Shown: in pieces, positions 23,209 through 30,422 of the stretch
Layout of the letters: the number at the start of each line of letters is the position of its first letter
Numbering within the stretch: position 1 is the first letter of the stretch
Origin: a virus
Reading direction: 5' to 3' (one strand)
DNA: 45,771 bases
IMG/VR virus record: IMGVR_UViG_3300046517_002645
Location: 1 to 45,771 of that record
Translations under genes and position numbers: made by a program
Notes under the pieces: generated by a model
Seen by the model: the letters and a program-made list of their open reading frames with translations, nothing else
Told to the model about the DNA's origin: nothing
Databases searched by the model: none

Positions 23209-23489
23209 TGGATCGCCTTCGCTAGTGCCCAGCCGATTAGGTAGCCGATGGTCAGGCAGACGCTCACGACGAGCGTGCCGGTCAACCACATCGAAGTACG
23301 TTTCTCAGGGCACCACAACGTCGCCGCTCTTGGGATGCCGCACGTGCAATCGACTGGCAGAAGATAGTCCGCCCAATCCAGTTGTCGACCGCAGCCGTCG
23401 CATACCCAAACGTGGACGCGCTCGTCGCGCTTGCAGTTCGTGCAGTCGTCTACGCCCTGCACCTTGTTCCAGGTGGTCGCTTTTTTCAT
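23205..23489 (-). CDS. Membrane-anchored zinc-ribbon protein
   Basis: A 94-residue protein with three Cys pairs in the N-terminal 60 residues (CTNC, CDGC, CTCG) followed by a C-terminal membrane helix LVVSVCLTIGYLIGWALA and a short KAIQ tail. The zinc domain probably faces the cytoplasm, making it a tail-anchored zinc protein. ATGA overlaps at both ends. Confidence 0.65.
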   Translation of the reverse strand: MKKATTWNKVQGVDDCTNCKRDERVHVWVCDGCGRQLDWADYLLPVDCTCGIPRAATLWCPEKRTSMWLTGTLVVSVCLTIGYLIGWALAKAIQ

Positions 23490-23770
23490 GTCATCCTCGT
23501 GTTCGGCGGTGCGACTTCGAGCGAGCGACGAGGGCTAGCCGTGTTGGGGTTCCACTCCACCGCGTCGATCTCGGGCCAACCGAGTTTCGGCAAACGGAGC
23601 GCCCAGCAGTCACGACACTTCTCGACGCAATCGTACGGCGGCGATCCGACGTCCACGAACATCGTGCGAGCGTGCGCGCAGCCGCGCATCCGTTCGTGTG
23701 CGGCGTCGGATTCTCGATTCCACTTCCAGAACAGGAAGCGCGAGTACGCTCTGCGGATCAAATCGATCAC
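23486..23770 (-). CDS. Small zinc-binding-like protein
   Basis: A 94-residue protein with a hydrophobic/basic N-terminus (IRRAYSRFLFWKW), a CAHARTMF and CVEKCRDCWALRLPK segment, and a disordered Pro/Arg-rich end. Two or three Cys and His residues could bind zinc. It is coupled by ATGA on both sides. Function unknown. Confidence 0.55.
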   Translation of the reverse strand: MIDLIRRAYSRFLFWKWNRESDAAHERMRGCAHARTMFVDVGSPPYDCVEKCRDCWALRLPKLGWPEIDAVEWNPNTASPRRSLEVAPPNTRMT

Positions 23771-24060
23771 GCGAGCCCAACCTTCTGCTTCTTGCCGAAG
23801 ATGCGGTCGTGTCCCTCACGGTAGGCGGGTGTCGCGACCTGCGCCGGTCCCGACTTGTAGATCGACGTCAAGTCGCGCCAGTGATCGTCCCGTGGCGCAC
23901 CGACGTGCGCGAGCTCCGAGTTCGGTCGAAGCGGCTCGCCGTCTTTAGCAGGTCGGATGACCACTTCGCGTATCTCGTCGCCCTGACGTCGGAGAGCGAG
24001 GTGCGCGCCCGGAGCGATCTCGGGGCCGATGGAGATCTCGTCGGTGGGTTTGGGTTTCAT
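23767..24060 (-). CDS. Hypothetical protein
   Basis: A 97-residue polar protein, mostly beta-like, with HLALRRQGDEIREVVIRP (here a strand-turn-strand) and a conserved-looking LRPNSELAHV. It is coupled to the adjoining genes by ATGA overlaps. No family recognised. Confidence 0.55.
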   Translation of the reverse strand: MKPKPTDEISIGPEIAPGAHLALRRQGDEIREVVIRPAKDGEPLRPNSELAHVGAPRDDHWRDLTSIYKSGPAQVATPAYREGHDRIFGKKQKVGLA

Positions 24061-24305
24061 GTGTTTGCCGCCCGTAGCACCCGTTGATGGATCTCGAAGT
24101 AGATCGGTTGCATCGGGCCGCCGAGGTACTCGGCGAGCGTGAAGGCTCTTTCGACGAAGATGGGCTCCGTGATCTTCGGATGCGATGTCTCGATTATCAT
24201 TTGCACGCCGTTCCCAGCGAGGCGCGCGGTAACGCAGATATTCGGGCAGCCGAGCTTGAGGAGCGCGTACTTCATCTCGGATACGGAAGAGCGTTCAGTG
24301 ATCAT
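24057..24305 (-). CDS. Hypothetical protein
   Basis: An 82-residue alpha/beta protein with VTARLAGNGVQMIIETSH and FVERAFTLAEYLGG. Its ATG has an AAAGGAA SD; a longer reading frame upstream overlaps the preceding gene and is not preferred. No recognised family. Confidence 0.55.
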   Translation of the reverse strand: MITERSSVSEMKYALLKLGCPNICVTARLAGNGVQMIIETSHPKITEPIFVERAFTLAEYLGGPMQPIYFEIHQRVLRAANT

Positions 24306-24316
24306 CGGTTTCCTTT

Positions 24317-24691
24317 TCAACCTGGGCAACGGTGTGCCGGCGCCGTCGAGCGGCATGTTGAGCAAAGGTAGTAAGGGAACGGTGCAGCGACGGGCCTCGG
24401 TACCTGCGGTTTGCGCACGAACTTGATGTAGTTCTTCTCGCGCTCCGCGACGCGTTGCGCGCGCGCTGTGGCCTCTTCTCGTCTTCTACGTTCTTTCTTA
24501 CGACGACGACGTTCTGCGATCGACAGTTTGGGGCGTGCTTGCGGATGCTCGTACGCTCGCCACAGATTGATGGGTGACCGAATGGGAGGCGGCTTTGTGC
24601 GGGCCGCATCGACGAAGAGCTCCAGGATCCCGATCCCCAGATCGACGGCGGCGTAGCTCACGACCACCTCATGGAGAGACACGTGTTCCAA
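24317..24691 (-). CDS. Basic coiled-coil protein with C-terminal zinc pair
   Basis: A 124-residue protein, probably the first gene of this leftward operon. An amphipathic helical N-terminus is followed by a very basic helix (about residues 58-85, mostly Arg, Lys and Glu) and a LCSTCRSTAPAHRCPG zinc-binding ending. The start is uncertain: TTG gives 124 residues, and GTG codons shortly after are alternatives. Nucleic-acid binding is inferred. Confidence 0.5.
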   Translation of the reverse strand: MEHVSLHEVVVSYAAVDLGIGILELFVDAARTKPPPIRSPINLWRAYEHPQARPKLSIAERRRRKKERRRREEATARAQRVAEREKNYIKFVRKPQVPRPVAAPFPYYLCSTCRSTAPAHRCPG

Positions 24692-24742
24692 CCAGCTTCC
24701 AACAAGCGGGGACTCCTTTTTCGACGAGATGAGAGAAAGAGG

Positions 24743-24772
24743 AGGCTAAAGCCGGACGCGGGTAGAGGTCAA
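24743..24772 (-). promoter_or_regulatory. Candidate leftward promoter (TTGACC-N18-TAGCCT)
   Basis: On the minus strand TTGACC is followed after 18 bases by TAGCCT, the same layout as at 19.4 kb. It sits in the divergent gap before the leftward zinc-protein operon and faces the rightward RHH/GIY-YIG operon. Confidence 0.5.
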
Positions 24773-24815
24773 GCTTTCTTTGTCGGCTTGTTTCGTCGGT
24801 AAACATCTGTTACGA

Positions 24816-25028
24816 ATGTCCGTTATGGTCGAAAACGAAGCCGATATCATGGTCGCCACACGCGTCGACAAGCCGCTGTACGCGAAGCTTCTAAAACGCC
24901 AGCGAGATGTCAAGAAGATGACCGGTATCGCTCCTAGCGTTAGCGCCATCGTGCGCGCGCTGATTGCGGAAGGGGTCGACAAGCCCGCAACAAGAAACGC
25001 ACCGAGAAGGCACACACAACGAGAATGA
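24816..25028 (+). CDS. Ribbon-helix-helix protein
   Basis: A 70-residue protein. ATRVDKPLYAKLL and SVSAIVRALIAEGV form the RHH strand and helices, and align with the RHH at 19.5 kb and the C-terminus of the next gene. Three in-frame ATGs (24816, 24825, 24849) are possible; none has a strong SD, consistent with a short or absent leader. It probably controls this divergent region. Confidence 0.65.
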   Translation: MSVMVENEADIMVATRVDKPLYAKLLKRQRDVKKMTGIAPSVSAIVRALIAEGVDKPATRNAPRRHTQRE

Positions 25029-25468
25029 GCCGACGCTTCGTCTACTTTATTCAACGCGGAGGGGATGGTCCGATCAAAATAGGCACTACCTCAAACAAGC
25101 TTAGGTCGCGCCTAAGAGAAGTGCAGATCGGATCTCCCGATCCGTTGTACTTGATCGGACACATTCGAGGTCTGGAAGCAGACGTGCACATCAGGTTTCA
25201 GAGGTACCGTATTTCTGGAGAGTGGTTCGAGCCGCACGAAGACATCCTCAACTTCGTACGTTTGAACAGGCTACCCGCTCCTCTCAACGACGAATATATA
25301 CCTATGTCAATCCGAAACATGGAGGGCCCTCTACGGGTAGCGGTAGAACGAGAAAGACAAAAGGCGAGCTTGTTACTAGGTGAAGAGGTAACAGCGGGTG
25401 CGGTCATTCGGGGGATTTTGAAAAGGGCGTTGCTCGATAAGCCGCGCCGACTCAAAAAGGTTCCATGA
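25025..25468 (+). CDS. GIY-YIG nuclease domain fused to RHH domain
   Basis: A 147-residue protein. Residues 5-80 are a T5orf172/GIY-YIG domain: VYFIQ, IKIGTT with the YIG-equivalent KIG, SRLREVQIGSP, a Glu near 51, and HIRFQRYRISGEWFEP. Residues about 93-136 (from PMSIRNMEG to VIRGILKRAL) align with the two RHH proteins in this window. The nuclease could thus be DNA-site directed. It overlaps the RHH gene by ATGA. A homing or phage-defence role is possible. Confidence 0.75.
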   Translation: MSRRFVYFIQRGGDGPIKIGTTSNKLRSRLREVQIGSPDPLYLIGHIRGLEADVHIRFQRYRISGEWFEPHEDILNFVRLNRLPAPLNDEYIPMSIRNMEGPLRVAVERERQKASLLLGEEVTAGAVIRGILKRALLDKPRRLKKVP

Positions 25469-25785
25469 AAATTGAACACCACACGTTCGTCGGGATGATG
25501 TTCGGTGCGCTCATCGCTCTGGGTATCACCTTCGGGCATCGGTGGCGTGAACAACACGCGCCTGTCGCAACGAAGCCGCACGCGACAGCGTCGACAGCGC
25601 CGCAAGTAGTCTCACCTGCGCCCACGACGCAAACAGCGCAAGATGCGTGGCTAGGCAGACGCGCTCTGGAGTTCGACAAGTGCGCCACGTTACACGGCAC
25701 GCCCACGCTCGGCTTCGGTATGAGGGTCGTGTGCTTGGATTCGCACGCCGTGAAGTTCATCGGCGAAGAGCATCCGCCGTACTAG
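25465..25785 (+). CDS. Membrane-anchored protein
   Basis: A 106-residue protein with one N-terminal hydrophobic segment (MMFGALIALGITFGH, about residues 11-25), a Pro/Thr/Ala-rich linker and a C-terminal globular part with two Cys (DKCATLHG and VVCLDSHAV). It would be inner-membrane anchored with its C-terminus outside, where the Cys pair could bond. ATGA overlap with the GIY-YIG gene. Confidence 0.6.
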   Translation: MKIEHHTFVGMMFGALIALGITFGHRWREQHAPVATKPHATASTAPQVVSPAPTTQTAQDAWLGRRALEFDKCATLHGTPTLGFGMRVVCLDSHAVKFIGEEHPPY

Positions 25786-25814
25786 TTGACAGCGGGGTGA
25801 CGATCGTTGTACTT
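25786..25814 (+). promoter_or_regulatory. Candidate promoter with consensus -35
   Basis: TTGACA is perfect and is followed after 17 bases by GTACTT, a weak -10. The -10 ends 8 bases before the next ATG, giving a very short leader. Confidence 0.4.
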
Positions 25815-25822
25815 CGGTACCC

Positions 25823-26083
25823 ATGGCATCGAAAGAAGAGCTGAAGGGGCTGTGGGTCGGCTGGACGCGCGACGCGATGACGCGGTACGAGATGCCCGTC
25901 GAGATCGACGACGACGAGGATGCGGTCGAAGAGCTCGTCGACGAGATGATCGACGTCGCGACCGACTACGCCGACGGGATGCTCGAGGAGTACCAGAACC
26001 GGTTCGAGGGCGGTGCTCGCCGGAAACGTAAGAAGAAGAGCAAGGACCGCGACCCCGACGAAGACGAAGACGAAGATCCGTAA
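25823..26083 (+). CDS. Charged hypothetical protein
   Basis: An 86-residue protein with an acidic helical core (DDDEDAVEELVDEMIDVATD) and a C-terminal Lys/Arg run followed by an Asp/Glu-rich end. It may bind a basic partner. It starts at ATG shortly after the candidate promoter, with no SD. Function unknown. Confidence 0.55.
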   Translation: MASKEELKGLWVGWTRDAMTRYEMPVEIDDDEDAVEELVDEMIDVATDYADGMLEEYQNRFEGGARRKRKKKSKDRDPDEDEDEDP

Positions 26084-26108
26084 CCGGTAGAAACCAGGAG
26101 AACCTCTG

Positions 26109-26264
26109 ATGGCATCCAAGAAAAAGAAGAAGACCAAGGTCAAGACCTCGAAGGCGAAGGCCCCGAAGACCGTGAAGGCGAGCAAGCACCGCAAGTGCAC
26201 CGTGTGCCGCAAGCTCGGGCACAACAAGCGGAGCCACGAGCGGGGCGGTACGCTCAACCCGTGA
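26109..26264 (+). CDS. Basic zinc-knuckle protein
   Basis: A 51-residue protein with an AGGAGA SD. The first 35 residues are Lys-rich; then CTVCRKLGHNKRSH gives a Cys-x2-Cys-x4-His-x4-His zinc-knuckle pattern. Such proteins commonly bind single-stranded nucleic acid. It overlaps the next gene as GTGA. Confidence 0.65.
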   Translation: MASKKKKKTKVKTSKAKAPKTVKASKHRKCTVCRKLGHNKRSHERGGTLNP

Positions 26265-26413
26265 CCGCGTATTCGGTTCGGCAGAAGACGCGTCCCGGGC
26301 GTCCTCCGAAGAAGAAAGCGGAGAACCCGAAGACGAAGCGCACGCACGAGGAAAGCATCAAGCGTCGGCACAACCCGCGTAGCATTCCGCCGTTCGGGAG
26401 ACCTGCGAAGTGA
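26261..26413 (+). CDS. AT-hook-like basic protein
   Basis: A 50-residue protein starting at GTG (GTGA overlap). RPGRPPKKK (residues 11-19) is a classical AT-hook, which binds the minor groove of AT-rich DNA. The rest is basic and probably disordered. It lies between the zinc-knuckle and DUF2786-like genes. Confidence 0.55.
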   Translation: MTAYSVRQKTRPGRPPKKKAENPKTKRTHEESIKRRHNPRSIPPFGRPAK

Positions 26414-26709
26414 GCATCAAGGACGAGAAACGTACGAAGGCGAGGGGGCTCATCGAGATCGCGCTCGACAAGGGCGCGACGTCGGAGGAGCGCAACTCCT
26501 CGGCGATGCTCGCGATCAAAGTCATCCGCAAGTACAAGTTGCTCGATCCGACGCCGCTCGACGGGATCCTCGAGCACGACACCGTCCGCGCGGTGAAAAC
26601 CGTCGCCGACAAGCTCACCGATCCGGAGTTCACCGGCGGCCTCAAGACGCTGTTCAAGGAAGTGACAGCGGTGGCGGCGTCGTCGTCGAGGCGGCGGAGG
26701 CGGCGGTGA
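26410..26709 (+). CDS. DUF2786-like protein
   Basis: A 99-residue protein starting at GTG with GTGA overlap. KARGLIEIALDKGATSEERN and AMLAIKVIRKYKLLD match the helical DUF2786 start seen in phage and plasmid proteins. The C-terminus ends in six Arg codons, whose CGGAGGCGGCGG forms the SD of the next gene. Confidence 0.55.
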   Translation: MSIKDEKRTKARGLIEIALDKGATSEERNSSAMLAIKVIRKYKLLDPTPLDGILEHDTVRAVKTVADKLTDPEFTGGLKTLFKEVTAVAASSSRRRRRR

Positions 26710-27242
26710 AAGTAGTCGCTAGGGACGTAGACGGCACGCCTGAGATCGTGCTCTCGGAGGTCTTCTCAGGCATCGGCATCGAAACCGCCATGGGCCATTT
26801 CGGGATCGCGCAGCGCGACGACGGTATCGAGGTGATGCTCAACGGGAAGACCGTTTGGACGTCGCACGAGGTACCGAACGAGCCCGAGCTGTATCCTAGA
26901 GAGAAGGTGCTCGCACCCAACGGCCCCGGGATACGCCTCCCGGACGGCAGCGGCGCGTTCGTCGCGTCGTGGCCGCTCCCGAAGACGCACTGGCTCTACG
27001 CTGAGGGCCCCAACGAGCCGCCGATGCCGATGCGCGTCGGCCTGGGCGCGAAGCGGAACGAGCTCGCCGACCAGATCAAAGCCGCGGCTCGTCACGCGAT
27101 CCGCGCGAGCACCATGAACGGCAAGGAAACAGACTTCGATCCGGACGCGATGGTGCAGAACATGGTCATCGGGCTGCTCGGGTACTGGACGGAGGACGGG
27201 CGAAGCGGTTCGTGCGGAGAGGTCGGACGGCGTGGCGAGTAG
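26706..27242 (+). CDS. Conserved-looking hypothetical protein
   Basis: A 178-residue protein starting at GTG with GTGA overlap and GGAGG SD. It has a beta-rich start (VVARDVDGTPEIVLSEV), an EKVLAPNGPGIRLPDG loop, and a C-terminal helical region. Not recognised. Confidence 0.55.
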   Translation: MKVVARDVDGTPEIVLSEVFSGIGIETAMGHFGIAQRDDGIEVMLNGKTVWTSHEVPNEPELYPREKVLAPNGPGIRLPDGSGAFVASWPLPKTHWLYAEGPNEPPMPMRVGLGAKRNELADQIKAAARHAIRASTMNGKETDFDPDAMVQNMVIGLLGYWTEDGRSGSCGEVGRRGE

Positions 27243-27510
27243 CCGCATGACGAAGCGTCAGAAGAAGTGGGAACGAGCGATATTCCGGAAGCGCTTTCGG
27301 CTCGAAGTGTTCGGTCGAGACTACGATGACGTGGCCATAGAGAAGGCCGTAGGTCGCGAGTCGGTGGGGTCAGGCACGGATCTCCAAACTTGGCTCCGCG
27401 ATCTGGAATTCGAGTTCAGCACGGAGCGCGCCGCACTCGCCGCCGCGCAGCGGATCAAGAAGACCGTCCGCGGTACGCGCTGCATGCTGCACAGCTCGAA
27501 GCGGGTCTAG
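27232..27510 (+). CDS. Hypothetical protein with basic N-terminus
   Basis: A 92-residue protein starting at GTG with a GGAGAGG SD and an 11-base overlap; an ATG five codons later is an alternative. It has a basic helix (KRQKKWERAIFRKRF) and a charged helical second half. It shares its TAG stop region with the convergent sigma-like gene. Confidence 0.5.
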   Translation: MASSRMTKRQKKWERAIFRKRFRLEVFGRDYDDVAIEKAVGRESVGSGTDLQTWLRDLEFEFSTERAALAAAQRIKKTVRGTRCMLHSSKRV

Positions 27511-28547
27511 TCCACGTCGCAGAACGGGCACTCCAGCTTCTTGTCTGCGTTCCAGGCCATGCGGGCACCGCAACGGAGACAAGGCGAACGATCTCCTGGA
27601 GCTTGCCGTCTGTGAGGCCATTGTCCGTTACGGCGGAATGACGCCCGCTCCTTGTCGGAGGATTCGACGCATCGTTTTTTGTGGGAAGAGTAGTGCGTTG
27701 CAAGAATTTCGCAGCCGCAAGAAGAGCACGTACGTTTCTCTTCCTCGAAGATCGTCACATCCTGAAGCATTCTCTTGGTGAGAAGCCCCGTTATTTGCCG
27801 TTCATCCATCGGCCAGACTTGCCCGCAGGATCGGCAGTAGATGTGCCCTGGGGCCGATCTCTCGTAGCGTTTGCAACCGCAACCGGTGAACTCCGGCGGG
27901 GCCTCGAGGGTAACGGCTCTCCAGTCGAACTCGCCGGTGAAGAGCGAGGTGAGAAGCCGCCGATGTTTGCGCAGCAGCTTGTTCATCGCGATCAAACAGA
28001 TTTGCCTCACCCTCTCGCGATTCACACCGAAAACGAGACCGATTTCCTTGAGCGTTTGACCGGGTTCGTCGCAAATCATCTCGTAGTAGCGCTCGGGCTG
28101 GACGATCCCGTTGCCGTCGGACGTGTCCGGAAGAGGTTCTCCGACCGGAAAGTCCATCTCACGTAGATCTTCCGTGATGTGATCCTCGATCGCGTCGAGC
28201 TGCCGTTCGGTGTAGAGGCTTCCGTGCTCGTACCAATGTAGAAGGTAGAACTCGCGCCAGAAATCTGCGCGTACGCTCAATACGCCACGGTACAGTTCTC
28301 GTTGACACGTCGCACACTGAGACTCGACATTGTTCTTCTTGGCTTGTTGGAGCCTCGCGGTGGTCCTGATCGCGTGCCGTCCGCACTCGCATTCGCAGAG
28401 CCACAGAACGCCGCGCTGGTTCTTGTCAACCGGACGCAGCGCGGTGAGCGCACCGAAAACTCGCCCTTGAATGTCGTGTGCGCGCTCGGGGAGTTCGATT
28501 TCTTCGGGCAGCGACTGTCCGGAAGGCGAGAGCTCGGCGGGCGTCAC
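27507..28547 (-). CDS. Sigma-region-4-like protein with several zinc modules
   Basis: A 346-residue protein. Residues 161-193 read EPGQTLKEIGLVFGVNRERVRQI followed by CLIAMNKLLR, close to sigma-70 region 4.2, the helix-turn-helix that binds -35 elements. Around it are four putative zinc sites: CECECG (51-56) with CATC (78-81), CGC (223-225) with CRSC (238-241), CSSCGC (274-279) with His/Cys to 293, and CLRC (323-326) with CPFC (340-343). No regions 1.2-3 are recognised, so it is unlikely to be a complete sigma factor. It could redirect RNA polymerase or act as a repressor. The GTG start overlaps the previous stop as GTGA. Confidence 0.7.
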   Translation of the reverse strand: MTPAELSPSGQSLPEEIELPERAHDIQGRVFGALTALRPVDKNQRGVLWLCECECGRHAIRTTARLQQAKKNNVESQCATCQRELYRGVLSVRADFWREFYLLHWYEHGSLYTERQLDAIEDHITEDLREMDFPVGEPLPDTSDGNGIVQPERYYEMICDEPGQTLKEIGLVFGVNRERVRQICLIAMNKLLRKHRRLLTSLFTGEFDWRAVTLEAPPEFTGCGCKRYERSAPGHIYCRSCGQVWPMDERQITGLLTKRMLQDVTIFEEEKRTCSSCGCEILATHYSSHKKRCVESSDKERASFRRNGQWPHRRQAPGDRSPCLRCGARMAWNADKKLECPFCDVD

Positions 28548-28741
28548 GGTTTCGGCGCCGTTTTCTTCTTCAGCGGCGGCGTGTGCGTGATCGCGACGAA
28601 CCCGTACTCCGCGATCGTCACGTCGGTGCCCTTGGCCCATTCGGCCATGCCTTCCATGAACTCCTTCGTGACGAGATGGCGCTCACCGTTGGCGCGGATC
28701 ACAACCCAGATCCGATCGGGGAGTCCGCGGGGGGCGGTCAT
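28544..28741 (-). CDS. Small hypothetical protein
   Basis: A 65-residue protein: beta-like IWVVIRANGERHLV, a helix, then YGFVAITHTPP and a basic Lys-rich end. It overlaps both neighbours by 4 bases. No family recognised. Confidence 0.55.
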   Translation of the reverse strand: MTAPRGLPDRIWVVIRANGERHLVTKEFMEGMAEWAKGTDVTIAEYGFVAITHTPPLKKKTAPKP

Positions 28742-29505
28742 GGTGCGGCTCCTCTCTTCGCGGCCTGCCGCTCGTAGTAGCGAACCTTCTGACGCCACTT
28801 CGAGAGCGTCCGCTGCGCCGCCTGAGCTCGTTTCTCGGATCGGGTGAGCATCTTGACGGCGTGAGCCGCTCGCCGCTCTACGAGGGCGCCAGAGGGGACC
28901 TTCGGCTTCTTGGGTTTCGGTTCGTAGGGGAACGTTTCGACCTTCCCCTCTGCGACGAGCCCCTCGAGAGCCGTCATGATGAGGCGATCCATCGCGTACG
29001 CCGCGTTGTGCTCGTCGCCTCGGTCCTTCCCCTGAACCATCGGGACCTCGATACCCCAGAGCTCCCTCGCCGCTCGCCTGAGCGTCAGTTTGAACCGCTC
29101 TCCGTGGTGCTCACGCCTGGGGCACGCGAGGTGCACCATCTCGTGCATAAGGACTTCCAGGACCTCTGCCTTCGTCGCAGACGGCCCGTAGGCCACACGG
29201 AGGCTTCGTCGGTAGGTCGCGGCGTGTCCGGACCATCGAGCCTCGGTGCGGTGCCCGACGGAGAGCTTGATGTGGCCGAGGTTGCCGACGAAGGGCGGGA
29301 TCTTGCGGTACGCGGCGAACGCCTTGTCGAGATCGACCCCAGCGGCGACGTGGCCGAGCTTCCGGCGAGCGGCGGCGTCCTTCGCGAGGAGCTTCTGCTC
29401 GCACCGGTGGCAGCGTTCTTGAGGCTCCCAGGGGCCGCCGTCCTTGCGTTGGGCGCCGACGGAGGCGCCGCACTTGGGGCAGCGGAAGTCGGGGGCGAGT
29501 TCCAT
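28738..29505 (-). CDS. SprT-like zinc metallopeptidase
   Basis: A 255-residue protein. An N-terminal zinc ribbon uses Cys9, Cys12, Cys32 and Cys35. The peptidase motif HEMVH (121-125) is followed by REHHGERF (131-138), the SprT pattern. The rest is basic and Lys-rich. SprT/Spartan proteins cleave DNA-protein cross-links or other DNA-bound proteins; a similar role in phage DNA metabolism is inferred. The ATG lies 2 bases after the previous stop. Confidence 0.75.
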   Translation of the reverse strand: MELAPDFRCPKCGASVGAQRKDGGPWEPQERCHRCEQKLLAKDAAARRKLGHVAAGVDLDKAFAAYRKIPPFVGNLGHIKLSVGHRTEARWSGHAATYRRSLRVAYGPSATKAEVLEVLMHEMVHLACPRREHHGERFKLTLRRAARELWGIEVPMVQGKDRGDEHNAAYAMDRLIMTALEGLVAEGKVETFPYEPKPKKPKVPSGALVERRAAHAVKMLTRSEKRAQAAQRTLSKWRQKVRYYERQAAKRGAAP

Positions 29506-29507
29506 GT

Positions 29508-29783
29508 TCAGTTCTCTCCGATCGGCTCACACCGATCCGCGAACCAGCCGCACTTCGCGGTGCAGCGGTAGTTGAACCACTTGCCGGCGATCTCGGTAGG
29601 GCCGTCTTGGCGAGGATCGAGGGTACGGACGAGCGGAGCGCCGCACTTCAAGCAGATGAGCGCCTCGATCTTCGCGTCGTCGGCCTTCATGTCCGCGATC
29701 ACGGCTTCGACTTGGTCCGCGGGAGCTCCGCCGTCGAGCAGGGCCTTGCGGTAGTTCTCGTACTTGTCGGTTCGGACGGTCAT
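29508..29783 (-). CDS. Zinc-ribbon protein
   Basis: A 91-residue protein with a helical acidic N-terminal half and a zinc ribbon formed by CLKCG and YRCTAKCGWFADRC. It is coupled by ATGA to the upstream gene. Function unknown. Confidence 0.6.
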   Translation of the reverse strand: MTVRTDKYENYRKALLDGGAPADQVEAVIADMKADDAKIEALICLKCGAPLVRTLDPRQDGPTEIAGKWFNYRCTAKCGWFADRCEPIGEN

Positions 29784-30007
29784 TTGGGCTCCGATTCGTA
29801 GAGGTCCGCGAAGTCCGAGAAGTCAGACGTGATGGTGCCGTTGGTCCTGCACAGGAAGCGCAGGAGATCTACGAAAACGCAGAACACCTCGTTGGCGCCA
29901 GCGGCCATGGTCGCCTCCAACATCACCGTACGCAGAATTCGGAAGCGTTGCTCTGCCATGAAGTCCGATGGAACGTGGAGCTCGCCGCCGGATGGATCGT
30001 TCGTCAT
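29780..30007 (-). CDS. Small hypothetical protein
   Basis: A 75-residue protein, mostly helical, with MAEQRFRILRTVMLEATM and an acidic aromatic end (FSDFADLYESEPK). ATGA overlaps at both ends; family unknown. Confidence 0.5.
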   Translation of the reverse strand: MTNDPSGGELHVPSDFMAEQRFRILRTVMLEATMAAGANEVFCVFVDLLRFLCRTNGTITSDFSDFADLYESEPK

Positions 30008-30198
30008 CGTTTCTTCTGCTGCTGCTCGGTTTGCTCCGCCCCTCGCACGATGAAGAGACGGATCACTTCGGTTCGGGTGACTGGATTCAACCCTGGCTGC
30101 GACATGCCCTGGGCGATCTTGTCGAGACGCTTCATGAGCGAGCTCGGTAGCTTGACCGCTGTCTGGATCTGTTCTTCCTGCTTCTCGGACATACTCAT
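30004..30198 (-). CDS. Ribbon-helix-helix protein
   Basis: A 64-residue protein. AVKLPSSLMKRLDKIA and PVTRTEVIRLFIVRG form the RHH strand and first helix, a typical CopG/ParG-like dimer with a basic C-terminal tail. An AAAGGAA SD precedes the ATG and ATGA overlaps the upstream gene. It probably represses this or a nearby operon. Confidence 0.65.
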   Translation of the reverse strand: MSMSEKQEEQIQTAVKLPSSLMKRLDKIAQGMSQPGLNPVTRTEVIRLFIVRGAEQTEQQQKKR

Positions 30199-30422
30199 CG
30201 TTCCTTTCGGGGGCGGTTTTTGATCCTGCTGATGACCTCGTCGAGGCCGGACTGCACCATCTCCGCTTCGCTGGCGAGCAAGGGCACGCGGCACGCGCGT
30301 TTCAGCTCTTCCAGGGTCTGAACGCACTGGTCGAGCTCCTCTTCCGTCGTCGTCCGCCGTCGCCCGAGGATGGGATCGAGCGTCTCGCGTGCGGAGTGAA
30401 GCTTCTCTCGAGCTTGGCTCAC
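30195..30422 (-). CDS. Coiled-coil hypothetical protein
   Basis: A 75-residue charged helical protein starting at GTG with GTGA overlap. EEELDQCVQTLEELKRAC suggests a coiled coil. No family recognised. Confidence 0.5.
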   Translation of the reverse strand: MSQAREKLHSARETLDPILGRRRTTTEEELDQCVQTLEELKRACRVPLLASEAEMVQSGLDEVISRIKNRPRKER

